Below are positions 33,826 to 42,286 of a DNA stretch of 64,000 nucleotides, one piece after another. The number at the start of each line of letters is the position of its first letter. Positions within the stretch are counted from its first letter, which is position 1. The position numbers and the translations under genes were made by a program. The notes under the pieces were generated by a model. It was not told where the DNA came from. It did not search any database and worked only from the letters and a program-made list of their open reading frames with translations. The DNA comes from Tautonia marina (GTDB lineage Bacteria; Planctomycetota; Planctomycetia; Isosphaerales; Isosphaeraceae): assembly GCF_009177065.1 (NCBI RefSeq), contig NZ_WEZF01000003.1:186001-250000 (forward strand), read 5' to 3'.

Positions 33826-34592
33826 GAGTTCGGCACGCTCGATTCGGCGAGCTGCTCCCGGACCCAGGATACCACCTGATCGACCCCCTCGTTCTGGCGA
33901 ATGCTGATCAAGAGGAACGGCCGCTCCCCGCGCATCCGGGTGCTGTCCCTCCGCATCACCTCCAGGTCGGCCCCCACGTGAGGAGCCAGGTCGGTCTTGT
34001 TGATCACGAGCAGATCGGAGTTGCAAATGCCCGGCCCCCCCTTGCGGGGGATCTTGTCCCCCTCGGCCACGTCGATGACGAAGATGAAGCGGTCGGCCAG
34101 TTCTCGGGAGAAGACAGCCGTGAGGTTGTCGCCCCCAGACTCGACGATGACCAGTTCCAGACCCGGAAACTGGCGCTGAAAGTTGCCGACGGCGCTGAGG
34201 TTGGCGCTGGCGTCGTCTCGAATGGCCGTGTGAGGGCAGCCTCCGGTCTGGATACCGACGATGCGCTCCAGCGGCAGGGCCTCACGTCGGGAGAGGAACT
34301 CGGCGTCTTCGTGAGTGTAGATATCATTCGTAATGACGGCCAGGTTGACCTCGGGCCAGAGGGCGTGGCAGAGCGCCTCGACCAGCGCCGTCTTTCCCGA
34401 TCCGACCGGCCCGGCGACACCGAGGGTGAAGACCTGCCGCGTCGGCCCGGCATAGCGGGCCGGGCCAGGTCGTCCCATGTGGTCGTGGGGGTGGTCGTGA
34501 TCCTTGTGGAAGACGACCGCTGGCCGGAGTCGCCGTCGGGAGGGCCGGGAGAACACGGCCGGATCGCCATCAGGATCGGAACATGCGGGCAT
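33822..34592 (-). CDS. ureG: Urease accessory GTPase UreG
   Basis: UreG is the GTPase that powers nickel insertion. It has the P-loop [17 protein letters not shown], the metal motif [11 protein letters not shown], the VESGGDNL switch region and [10 protein letters not shown] for guanine specificity. The N-terminus holds a His/Asp-rich stretch ([10 protein letters not shown]) able to bind nickel. I chose ATG 34592, which keeps that stretch and overlaps the end of ureF by 23 bases. At 256 residues it is slightly longer than minimal UreG because of the His-rich tail. No ureE is present, so this tail may take on its nickel-storage role. Confidence 0.93.
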   Translation of the reverse strand: MPACSDPDGDPAVFSRPSRRRLRPAVVFHKDHDHPHDHMGRPGPARYAGPTRQVFTLGVAGPVGSGKTALVEALCHALWPEVNLAVITNDIYTHEDAEFLSRREALPLERIVGIQTGGCPHTAIRDDASANLSAVGNFQRQFPGLELVIVESGGDNLTAVFSRELADRFIFVIDVAEGDKIPRKGGPGICNSDLLVINKTDLAPHVGADLEVMRRDSTRMRGERPFLLISIRQNEGVDQVVSWVREQLAESSVPNS

Positions 34593-35250
34593 AGAGTCGC
34601 GTCTGTTCATCGCAGAGAATCTCGTAGGAAGGGCATCCGGCGCCGGCCGTCTCAGAATCGCGATCAACGAGGTCGGCGACCAGGGCCTGGAGTTCGCCAT
34701 GCAGGTAGGCCAGGATTTGCTGGCCGTGGGTGTGGCCGACAGGAATCGCTCGGACCCCGGCGCCGATCACGCCGAGGGCCGCCTGGTGCAGATAGGCCGT
34801 CAGCACCTCCTGAGGATCGCCGTCGGCCAGGGCGCCGAGCAGACCGAAGGCGACCGAATGATGCCAGAACTCGGGATCGTCTGAGAAGGACTTGAGGATC
34901 GGGACGAGCCGCGAGCAACACCACTCCCAGGTGGCCCCGAGGGTCATGAGTTGGCCGCCCATCTCTCGGCTGGCGCCCCGAATCGAGGGGGGAAGGATCG
35001 AGGCATCGGCCAGGCCGTTCAGGGACGCCAGAGCGGCGATGTCTCCACCCCGCGTCGCGCGGCAGGAGGAAGCGACAAGGACTCCCTCCAGCGGGCCGAG
35101 CGAGGTTCGAAGCCAGTGCGCGGTCCAGCGCTCGAGGGTCTCGGCGTCTCGAACCGAGCCCCGAGCGATGGCGGCTTCAAGCCCCCAGGAGTGGGTGTAG
35201 CCGCTGATCGGGAGCGCCGAATCGGCCATTTGGAGCAGAGCGAGGTTCAT
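34570..35250 (-). CDS. ureF: Urease accessory protein UreF
   Basis: UreF is a helical GTPase-activating or gating partner of UreG in the UreDFG complex. [21 protein letters not shown] is the typical UreF N-terminus. Later [19 protein letters not shown] is also conserved. I chose ATG 35250 because the upstream frame to 35502 shadows ureC. It starts 8 bases after the ureC stop, and its end overlaps ureG. Confidence 0.92.
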   Translation of the reverse strand: MNLALLQMADSALPISGYTHSWGLEAAIARGSVRDAETLERWTAHWLRTSLGPLEGVLVASSCRATRGGDIAALASLNGLADASILPPSIRGASREMGGQLMTLGATWEWCCSRLVPILKSFSDDPEFWHHSVAFGLLGALADGDPQEVLTAYLHQAALGVIGAGVRAIPVGHTHGQQILAYLHGELQALVADLVDRDSETAGAGCPSYEILCDEQTRLYARMFRS

Positions 35251-35258
35251 GGCTCGGG

Positions 35259-36980
35259 TTAGAACAGGAAGTAACGCTGGGTCATTGGGAGTTCGGCCAG
35301 CGGCTCGCTGCCGACCTTCTCGCCGTCGACACGGACCTCGTAGGTATCGGGGTCGACCTTGATCTCGGGCGTGGCCTCGTTCCGCTTCATGTCTTTCTTG
35401 CCCACGGTGCGGCAGCCATCGACCGCCACCACCTCGCGGTGGAGGCCGTAGCGATCGACGATGCCTTGCTCCAGCGAGGCCTTTGAGACGAAGGTCAGGC
35501 ACGACTTCGAGAGGGCCCGTCCGTACGTCGCGAACTGGGGACGCATGTAGACCGGCTGGGGCGTGGCGATGCTCGCGTTCGGGTCTCCCATCTGGGCGCA
35601 GACGATCATTCCGCCCTTGAGTACCAGGAACGGCTTGACCCCGAAATAGGCCGGCTCGTAGATGACAAGATCGGCCAGCTTGCCCGCCTCGATGCTGCCG
35701 ACGTGCTGGGCGATGCCGTGGCTGAGGGCGGGGTTGATCGTGTACTTGGCGACGTAGCGCTTCACCCGCTCGTTGTCATTGCGGGCCGAGTCGCTCGCCA
35801 TCGCCCCGTACTGGACCTTCATCTTGTGCGCGGTTTGCCAGCATCGAACGATCGCCTCGCCGATCCGGCCCATGGCCTGGGAGTCGGAACTCATCATGCT
35901 GATGATGCCCCGGTCGTGGAAGATGTCCTCGGCGCCGATCGTCTCGGCCCGGATGCGGCTCTCGGCGAAGGCAACATCCTCGGGAATGTCACGCGAGAGG
36001 TGGTGGCAGACCATCAACATATCGAGGTGTTCGTCGATGGTGTTGACGGTGAACGGCCGGGTTGGGTTGGTGCTGGAGGGCAAGACATTCGGCAAGGCCG
36101 CGATGCTGATGATGTCTGGGGCGTGACCGCCACCGGCTCCCTCGGTGTGGAAGCTGTGGATGGTCCGGCCCTTCATGGCGGCGACCGAATCTTCCAGGAA
36201 GCCGGATTCATTGAGCGTATCGGTATGAATGGCAATCTGGATGTCGTAGCGGTCGGCCACGGAGAGGCTGGTGTCGATGACCGCGGGGGTGGTGCCCCAG
36301 TCCTCGTGCAGTTTCAAGGCGCAGGCGCCGGCCTCGATCTGCTCGTCGAGCGGCTTGGCCAGGCTGCTATTCCCCTTGCCCATAACGCCGACGTTGATCG
36401 GCAAACCCTCGAATGCCTGGAGCATTCGCATGATGTACCAGGGGCCGGGGGTACAGGTTGTCGCCCAGGTGCCGGTGGCCGAGCCGGTGCCGCCGCCGAT
36501 GAGGGTGGTGATGCCCGACGCCAGGGCCGTCTCGATTTGCTGGGGGCAGATGAAGTGGATGTGCGTATCGACCCCGCCAGCGACGACGATTTTCCCCTCG
36601 GCGGCGATGATCTCCGTCCCCGGGCCGATGACGAGCCTTGGGTCGACGCCGTCCTGGGTCAGGGGGTTGCCCGACTTACCGACGGCGACGATCCGGCCTT
36701 CCCGAATGCCAATGTCTCCCTTGACGATTCCCCAGTAGTCGATGATCACGGCGTTGGTGATGACCAGATCGCAGTGAGGGGGGCTCATCGGTTCTTCGAG
36801 CGGGCACTGGTCCTGACCGTCTCGGATGGACTTGCCGCCGCCGAAGATCGACTCCTCGCCGTAGTCGGTCGAGTCGTGTTCAATTTCGATGATCAGCTCG
36901 GTGTCGGCCAGGCGGATGCGATCGCCCTTGGTCGGCCCGTACTTCTTGGCGTAGGCCTTGCGGGAGAGTCGGACGCTCAT
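35259..36980 (-). CDS. ureC: Urease alpha subunit (catalytic)
   Basis: UreC hydrolyses urea to ammonia and carbamate at a two-nickel centre. The nickel ligands are seen: [10 protein letters not shown] (two His), ALKLHEDWG (the carbamylated Lys), [24 protein letters not shown], the mobile-flap motif [13 protein letters not shown], and [10 protein letters not shown] (Asp). I chose ATG 36980 ([19 protein letters not shown]), the usual start. The protein is 573 residues, normal for a separate alpha subunit. It is in an operon with ureB upstream and ureF downstream. Confidence 0.97.
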   Translation of the reverse strand: MSVRLSRKAYAKKYGPTKGDRIRLADTELIIEIEHDSTDYGEESIFGGGKSIRDGQDQCPLEEPMSPPHCDLVITNAVIIDYWGIVKGDIGIREGRIVAVGKSGNPLTQDGVDPRLVIGPGTEIIAAEGKIVVAGGVDTHIHFICPQQIETALASGITTLIGGGTGSATGTWATTCTPGPWYIMRMLQAFEGLPINVGVMGKGNSSLAKPLDEQIEAGACALKLHEDWGTTPAVIDTSLSVADRYDIQIAIHTDTLNESGFLEDSVAAMKGRTIHSFHTEGAGGGHAPDIISIAALPNVLPSSTNPTRPFTVNTIDEHLDMLMVCHHLSRDIPEDVAFAESRIRAETIGAEDIFHDRGIISMMSSDSQAMGRIGEAIVRCWQTAHKMKVQYGAMASDSARNDNERVKRYVAKYTINPALSHGIAQHVGSIEAGKLADLVIYEPAYFGVKPFLVLKGGMIVCAQMGDPNASIATPQPVYMRPQFATYGRALSKSCLTFVSKASLEQGIVDRYGLHREVVAVDGCRTVGKKDMKRNEATPEIKVDPDTYEVRVDGEKVGSEPLAELPMTQRYFLF

Positions 36981-37033
36981 CGTGAAGTCGTCTCCGGGAG
37001 TGGGCCGATCGGCCCGAAATTGCGGCCGACGGA

Positions 37034-37411
37034 TCACTCGGACGGCGAGTGACCGTACCCCTGGTCCTTGAAGCGTTGAAGGCTCGTCGTTCGGATGTAC
37101 GGGTCGTCGAGCCGACCCGACACGAGCGCGTTGAAGCCGTAGACGACGCGACGGCCACCGTAAGGAATGAGGTTCACCGTTTTGACCTCTCCCGGCTCGA
37201 ATCGCACGGAGGTGCCGCTGGGCAGGTCTGGCCTCATGCCGTAGGCCTTCTCGCGGTCGAAGACGAGGGCCCGGTTCACCTCAAAGAAATGATAGTGAGC
37301 ACCAATCTGGACCGGACGGTCGCCGGTGTTGTTGACCGTCAGCGTCACGATCGGCCGGCCCGCGTTGAGCTCCAGATCGTCGTCGTCAAAGAAGTACTCA
37401 CCAGGAACCAT
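37034..37411 (-). CDS. ureB: Urease beta subunit
   Basis: UreB is a small structural subunit. The start [19 protein letters not shown] and the later [31 protein letters not shown] are the family core. I prefer ATG 37411 because a GGGAGG sits six bases upstream; the ATG at 37417 lies directly on that site. It is 125 residues, with 53 bp to ureC. Confidence 0.93.
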   Translation of the reverse strand: MVPGEYFFDDDDLELNAGRPIVTLTVNNTGDRPVQIGAHYHFFEVNRALVFDREKAYGMRPDLPSGTSVRFEPGEVKTVNLIPYGGRRVVYGFNALVSGRLDDPYIRTTSLQRFKDQGYGHSPSE

Positions 37412-37436
37412 GATCATCCTCCCAGGTTCGCAAGGG

Positions 37437-37739
37437 TCAGCGGATCGGATTGTGGACGGTGACGAGCTTGCTGCCGTCGGGGAAGGTTGGCTCGACCTGG
37501 ATCATCGAGATCATCTCGGCGACGCCCTCCATCACGTCGTCTCTCGTGAGAATTTCCCGGCCGGCGCTCATGATTTCGGCAACCGACTTGCCGTCACGGG
37601 CCATTTCCATTAACTCGGCGGTGATGAGCGCGGTCGCTTCAGGCACGTTCAGCTTCAGGCCACGCTGCTTGCGCTGCCGGGCCACCTGAGCGGCCACGAA
37701 GATCAAGAGCTTGTCCCGTTCCTGGGGAGAGAGGTTCAT
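37437..37739 (-). CDS. ureA: Urease gamma subunit
   Basis: This 100-residue protein has [39 protein letters not shown] and [18 protein letters not shown], all standard for UreA. It is the first structural gene of the urease set and follows the urea transporter by 36 bp on the same strand, with 25 bp to ureB. Confidence 0.95.
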   Translation of the reverse strand: MNLSPQERDKLLIFVAAQVARQRKQRGLKLNVPEATALITAELMEMARDGKSVAEIMSAGREILTRDDVMEGVAEMISMIQVEPTFPDGSKLVTVHNPIR

Positions 37740-37775
37740 GGGTTGATCGGCTCCCGACGGCGGAAGGTAGTGGGA

Positions 37776-38777
37776 TCAGGTGGTCTCGGTCTCGGCGGCG
37801 GGCGGGTGCTCGCGGACGTAGGTCTCGGTGGCCGGGACGCCAGGCCCAGGAAGGAACCTTCCGTCGAACCAGCCAAGAACCAGGACACTCCAGGTGGCGA
37901 GGATGAACGGCGCCGTGAGTGCGGGCACGCCGAGCATCGGGACGAATTCGGTCAACGGCACCGAGATGAGAATGCCCAGCACAGGCGGGATCAAGGATCG
38001 CCGCCAGATGAACAGCGCCAGGGCTGCCAGGGTCGCGTTGTAACTGTAAAGGCCGAGGGTAATGTTCTCGATCAGGAAACGCTGGATGAGCCGTTCCGGG
38101 TCGAGGGCGCGCATCTCCGGGGTCACGTGGTAGTTGGCCGCCAGCACCCCCATCGCCGAGGCGACCAGCACCCAAACGCCATGCCGCCAGTTGTTGAGCG
38201 AGATGCCGAGCAGGAAGAGGACCGCGGTGCCGATGTTGGCCTGAAACATCACCTGGCTGATCCCGTTGGCCACGGCCCGGACGACGCTGCCCGCGACCGC
38301 CGGATCACCCGGGCCCACCGGGACGGCGCCAAGCGATGGCCCGATCAGGAAGAGCACCCAGGCCATGAGAACGAACGGGCTGGTGTACGTCGGGAAGGGA
38401 AGGGACGTGCGGAAGACCCGCGTCAGAAGCGTCGCCGCCACGCCACCAACGAGCAGGAGCACCAGGCTTGAGACGTTCGGCTGAAAGAAGAAAAAGGTGG
38501 CGATTCCGACCAAAGCCGCATTGAATCCGAAGATCCCGGCTGCGGCCTCCTCGGCGTCGAACGACAGCAGGCGAGCGGTCCCCAGGCCGATGACTGCTCC
38601 CGCGACTGCCCCGGCGGCCATCACGGGGGAACTCAGCGCGATCCCGAGGACAAAGCAGAGGCCGGTCAGGGCGTTCTCCTGGAAGAAAACCTGGCCAATG
38701 CCACGAAAGACCGCCAGCACCGGGGCCGGGATGGCTTCGGTCGATTGCGAGCGCGCGGAGAGGGAGAGTGGACTCAC
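37776..38777 (-). CDS. Urea transporter (UT family)
   Basis: A 333-residue integral membrane protein with about ten hydrophobic segments. The first part, QVFFQENALTGLCFVLGIAL, and the equivalent later QVMFQANIGTAVLFLLGISL form the two pseudo-symmetric halves of a urea channel. ENITLGLYSYNATLAALAL and FGFNAALVGIATFFFF are the conserved selectivity-region motifs of the UT family. It lies upstream of ureA on the same strand, so urea uptake and hydrolysis are co-transcribed. Confidence 0.9.
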   Translation of the reverse strand: MSPLSLSARSQSTEAIPAPVLAVFRGIGQVFFQENALTGLCFVLGIALSSPVMAAGAVAGAVIGLGTARLLSFDAEEAAAGIFGFNAALVGIATFFFFQPNVSSLVLLLVGGVAATLLTRVFRTSLPFPTYTSPFVLMAWVLFLIGPSLGAVPVGPGDPAVAGSVVRAVANGISQVMFQANIGTAVLFLLGISLNNWRHGVWVLVASAMGVLAANYHVTPEMRALDPERLIQRFLIENITLGLYSYNATLAALALFIWRRSLIPPVLGILISVPLTEFVPMLGVPALTAPFILATWSVLVLGWFDGRFLPGPGVPATETYVREHPPAAETETT

Positions 38778-38840
38778 AGATGAAGATCCGACTGGTCCTG
38801 GGGTGCGGACTCGTCAACGCAAGAGCGACCGATTTGAGGC

Positions 38841-39560
38841 TCAGTCCAGCAGATCGACGGTTCCCGATCGCAGCCGATAGAGACCGCCGACGACCTTCAA
38901 CTCGCCCGACTCGACCAGTTCGGGAAGAATCGGGCCGCTCGTCTTGAGGCTGCCGACGCATCGCCGGATATTCGCCTGGATCACGTTGTCGAGCCGATCG
39001 CCAGGCTTCCCCTCGGCGTCGGCCACGGCGGGCTTGATGATCTTTACCAGGGCGTCGATTGAGCCGGGCAGCGGTTCGTCGGACTCGGACCGGGCAATTG
39101 CCCCCTCAACCGCGCCGCACTTGTCGTGGCCCAGTACCAGGATCAACCGGGCACCCAGGACGGCGACGGCGAACTCGATGCTCCCCTGCACGATCGGCCC
39201 CGACCCGGTCACGTGGTTGCCGGCCACCCGGACGACGAACAGGTCACCCACCCCCTGATCAAAGACCAGTTCGGGGGGGACTCGGGAGTCGGCACAGGCG
39301 ACGATGATCGCCGATGGGGCCTGGCCCTCGGCCAGTTGCGCGAAGTCCTCCGGACGGCGGCGGCTGAGGAGGGAGGGCGTTCCATTGACGAACCGGCGGT
39401 TTCCCTCCATCAGTTTGGCGAGGACCGCGTCGGGGTCCTGGGTCCGAACTCCCGATCCGAACGAGCGGGTTGTTCCCGACCACGCGACGCCGAAAGCCCC
39501 CGACGCCAGAGCGGTCGCCTGGACAAACGCACGACGGGAGAACCGGTTCAAAGATCGCAT
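38841..39560 (-). CDS. Beta-class carbonic anhydrase with Tat signal
   Basis: It interconverts CO2 and bicarbonate. The zinc ligands and dyad are clear: CADSRVPPE (Cys, Asp-Arg) and GHDKCGAVEGA (His, Cys). The N-terminus FSRRAFVQATALASGAFGVAWS is a twin-arginine signal, so the enzyme should be exported as a folded protein. At 239 residues the length fits. It lies 63 bp upstream of the urea transporter on the same strand. It would convert the CO2 released by urease to bicarbonate, though the two enzymes may lie on opposite sides of the membrane. Confidence 0.92.
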   Translation of the reverse strand: MRSLNRFSRRAFVQATALASGAFGVAWSGTTRSFGSGVRTQDPDAVLAKLMEGNRRFVNGTPSLLSRRRPEDFAQLAEGQAPSAIIVACADSRVPPELVFDQGVGDLFVVRVAGNHVTGSGPIVQGSIEFAVAVLGARLILVLGHDKCGAVEGAIARSESDEPLPGSIDALVKIIKPAVADAEGKPGDRLDNVIQANIRRCVGSLKTSGPILPELVESGELKVVGGLYRLRSGTVDLLD

Positions 39561-40048
39561 TGACGAACGCTCCTCAGATTGAGGCCACCGGCGCCCAATT
39601 GCGCTGCAAACATCCGAAGCTCACACGATCGATTTTCAATCGGATCGAGGAAAAGGGAGATCGGGCTGACGAGAGGATCACCCGATGGTAACACCTCGCA
39701 TCGTCTGCGTGCGTTGCTCGTCTATTCGAGATTATCGTACCTTCAAGACTATTGTGCCGATCGCAAAAAACCTCTCTCGATTTTTCAAATTTCTCGAAAT
39801 CTTTCCTGAGTTTGAGGTCCTGAAGGGCAAGCCCCTGGTGCATTCAACGCAGGGAACGGAAGACTTGACGAGGCGATCGGGGCGAACGGCGGTTGCGTTG
39901 TCTTTTCGGCAAATCTGGATTTCATTCAGGGACCGGGCCGCGGATTCCGAAAATTCCGATCGTCCCGAGCGACAGAATCGGGGCAGCCTCCCTCGCCAGG
40001 ATCGGCGAACGAAGGCGTCGCATCGGACGCTTTAGGAAAGGATTTCCG
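39561..40048. other. Divergent intergenic region, no gene
   Basis: This separates the minus-strand carbonic anhydrase/urease run from the plus-strand barrel gene and should hold promoters for both. It is richer in A and T between 39690 and 39800. An open frame at 39685-40035 shows no protein-like features. Confidence 0.45.
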
Positions 40049-41359
40049 ATGGCGAGACTTTCGAGGATTGGAGCCCTGTTGACGGTCATAGCCGTCACGG
40101 CGAGTCCGGCGGGAGGGCAGGAGATTCCGCCGCCTCAGCGCACCTTCGGAGATGTGTCGGGCTCATACTACGGCAGGGGCCTGGAACCCGAGTCCTTGCC
40201 GGCCGAGATTGCCGAAGACGTTGCCGGGGCCTCGGGGGAGTTCCGGCTAGGGCCCACCCCGGTCTCGGAGGTCGGCCTGCTTCGAAACCTGTTCGGGCTC
40301 TCCGAGGAACCCGGCTCGCTTCGCACGTTCGGGTGGGTGGAGGGGGGCTACACGGGTGCTTCGACCGGACCGGGCCTGCTCCGAGTCCAGCCGAGGCAAA
40401 ACCGTTTCGGAAACGAGTTTCTGCTCAACCAGATCGGCCTGGTTGTCCAGAAACCGCTTCGACAGGACGCGTTCGACCTCGGGTTCACCGTCCGCTACTT
40501 TGCCGGGGCCGACGCCGCCCTCGGCCAGCCGAAAGGCGGGATCGACTTCCCACCTGGAAACCCCCGGTTCGGCCACGACTTCCGTGACCTCTTCCTCGAC
40601 GTCCACCTGCCGATCCTGACCGAACGCGGCCTCGACTTCAAAATCGGCCGGATGAACACGATCATCGGCTACAACGGCTTTCTCGCCCCCTACCGGCCGC
40701 TCTACTCCAGCGACTATCAGTTCTTTTACGCTCAGGACGGTGCCTTCACCGGATTCCTGGCCAACCTGCACCTGAACGACCGCCTGGATGTTTGGAGCGG
40801 GATGACGCTGGGGGCCAACACCTTCTTCACCCTGCGAAGCCCGAATTCGTATTGCTACATCGGTCAGGTCAACTACTGGCTGACCGAGGAGCGCCGTACT
40901 CGACTGACCGGCTCGGTCTACGCCGGCCCCGACGCAATCTTCGCGGCTCCGGGGCTTAACGGAGACTTTGTGACGATGGTCGAATTGCGGCTCCAGCAGA
41001 ACTGGAGCCCGAGGCTCACGCAGATCATTCAGAACAACATGGGGTGGGACGCCAACACTCCCGTCGGAACGGGGTCGTTTTACGGGCTGTACTCGATCCT
41101 CATCTATCACGCGGCACCGAAACTCGACACCATCCTTCGCACCGAGTGGTTCAGCGATCCCCAGGGGACGAGGACCGGATTCGCCACGGATTACGCCGCG
41201 GTCACCTTCGGGATCAACTGGCATCCGAACCGCATTCTGGAGGTCCGGCCGGAGATCCGAGGCGATTTCGCCGGCGATCCGGCCTTCGGCACCAGTGATA
41301 CTCTGGGAGGCCGTTCCAGTCAGCTCACCGGAGGGATCAGTTTCCTCGTCAAGTACTGA
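40049..41359 (+). CDS. Outer-membrane beta-barrel protein, BBP2 type
   Basis: A signal peptide (LSRIGALLTVIAVTASPAGG) precedes a protein made of alternating strands with aromatic girdles, ending in a terminal Tyr (ISFLVKY) as porins do. The sequence LRTFGWVEGGYTGAS followed by a run of strands, and IGRMNTIIGYNGFLAPY, match the putative beta-barrel porin-2 family common in planctomycetes. A good AAAGGA lies six bases before ATG 40049; the upstream frame to 39893 is not coding. It probably acts as an outer-membrane pore, with substrate unknown. Confidence 0.82.
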   Translation: MARLSRIGALLTVIAVTASPAGGQEIPPPQRTFGDVSGSYYGRGLEPESLPAEIAEDVAGASGEFRLGPTPVSEVGLLRNLFGLSEEPGSLRTFGWVEGGYTGASTGPGLLRVQPRQNRFGNEFLLNQIGLVVQKPLRQDAFDLGFTVRYFAGADAALGQPKGGIDFPPGNPRFGHDFRDLFLDVHLPILTERGLDFKIGRMNTIIGYNGFLAPYRPLYSSDYQFFYAQDGAFTGFLANLHLNDRLDVWSGMTLGANTFFTLRSPNSYCYIGQVNYWLTEERRTRLTGSVYAGPDAIFAAPGLNGDFVTMVELRLQQNWSPRLTQIIQNNMGWDANTPVGTGSFYGLYSILIYHAAPKLDTILRTEWFSDPQGTRTGFATDYAAVTFGINWHPNRILEVRPEIRGDFAGDPAFGTSDTLGGRSSQLTGGISFLVKY

Positions 41360-41641
41360 GCCAGGAGGGTGATCCGGCAGGAATCCAGGCCCGGAGATCG
41401 CCCTCTCGGAACGATCGCCACCGCCTCTTGCCGCCTGATCATCAACCATTGAGAGACAGAGGGCGATTCTTCAATTCCCTGCATCGAGGCATCGGGGCCG
41501 AGGCCGTCGTGATTCCCTTGCGGCCCGGGGAAATCGCAGCGCAAACGTACACCCTGTTTACGTGCTGAATATCCGGGAGTAACCTATCGGTGAGATCGGG
41601 AGTCTTCAACAAGTTCCTCTCAGACGGAAGGGCATTCCGCA

Positions 41642-42229
41642 ATGGAATCCCGAACCCCGCTCAGTCTGCTCGATCGGCTCCGGGATGACCCGAATTCCGA
41701 GGAAGCCTGGGTGGAGTTCCATATCCGCTACGGGAAGGTTCTTTACACCTGGTGCCGACGTTGGGGACTCCAGCCAAGTGACGCCGAGGACGTGACTCAG
41801 GACACCCTGCTCGCCGTCTCGCGGCAAATCAAGGATTTCCACTACGACCCCAACGGCAGCTTTCGGGCCTGGATGAAGACCATCGCCTACCGGCTCTGGA
41901 TTCGGGTCGTCGAGCGAAGCGCCCGGCAGGCCGCGATCGGTGGCAACGCCGCGCTGGAGGAACTGGCTTCGGTCGCCGCTCGTGATGACCTGGCTCGATT
42001 CTGTGAGGCCCAGGCCAGACAGGTGATTTTGGAACAGGCGTTTGACCGGGTCAGAAATCGCGTCTCCCCAAATACCTGGGAGGCCTTCCGGCTGACGGCC
42101 CTTGAAGACCGCAGCGGGGCCGAGGTCGCCCGAGCGCTCGGCCTGACCATCGGCGACGTCTACAACGCTCGTTGGCGCGTGCAACAACTGCTCCGGGACG
42201 CGGTCCGAACGCTGGATCCGGATGCTTGA
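41642..42229 (+). CDS. ECF-type RNA polymerase sigma factor
   Basis: A 195-residue sigma-70-family factor. Region 2 is clear (EEAWVEFHIRYGKVLYTWCR and DAEDVTQDTLLAV), as is region 4 (WEAFRLTALEDRSGAEVARA). It reads like the planctomycete ECF groups that sit next to protein kinases. The kinase gene begins 57 bp downstream on the same strand, so signal-dependent control of the sigma factor by that kinase is likely. Confidence 0.9.
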   Translation: MESRTPLSLLDRLRDDPNSEEAWVEFHIRYGKVLYTWCRRWGLQPSDAEDVTQDTLLAVSRQIKDFHYDPNGSFRAWMKTIAYRLWIRVVERSARQAAIGGNAALEELASVAARDDLARFCEAQARQVILEQAFDRVRNRVSPNTWEAFRLTALEDRSGAEVARALGLTIGDVYNARWRVQQLLRDAVRTLDPDA

Positions 42230-42286
42230 ATTTCCTCGCCCGGGGGATCGATCCGCAATGCCGGCTGTCGTAGGAACACGCCTCGC

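Noticed and set aside
35703-37052. 449-codon open frame on the plus strand
   Set aside because: Antisense shadow of ureC, whose catalytic residues are all present on the minus strand.
39685-40035. 116-codon frame upstream of the barrel gene
   Set aside because: No protein-like pattern and no ribosome site; it covers the likely promoter region.
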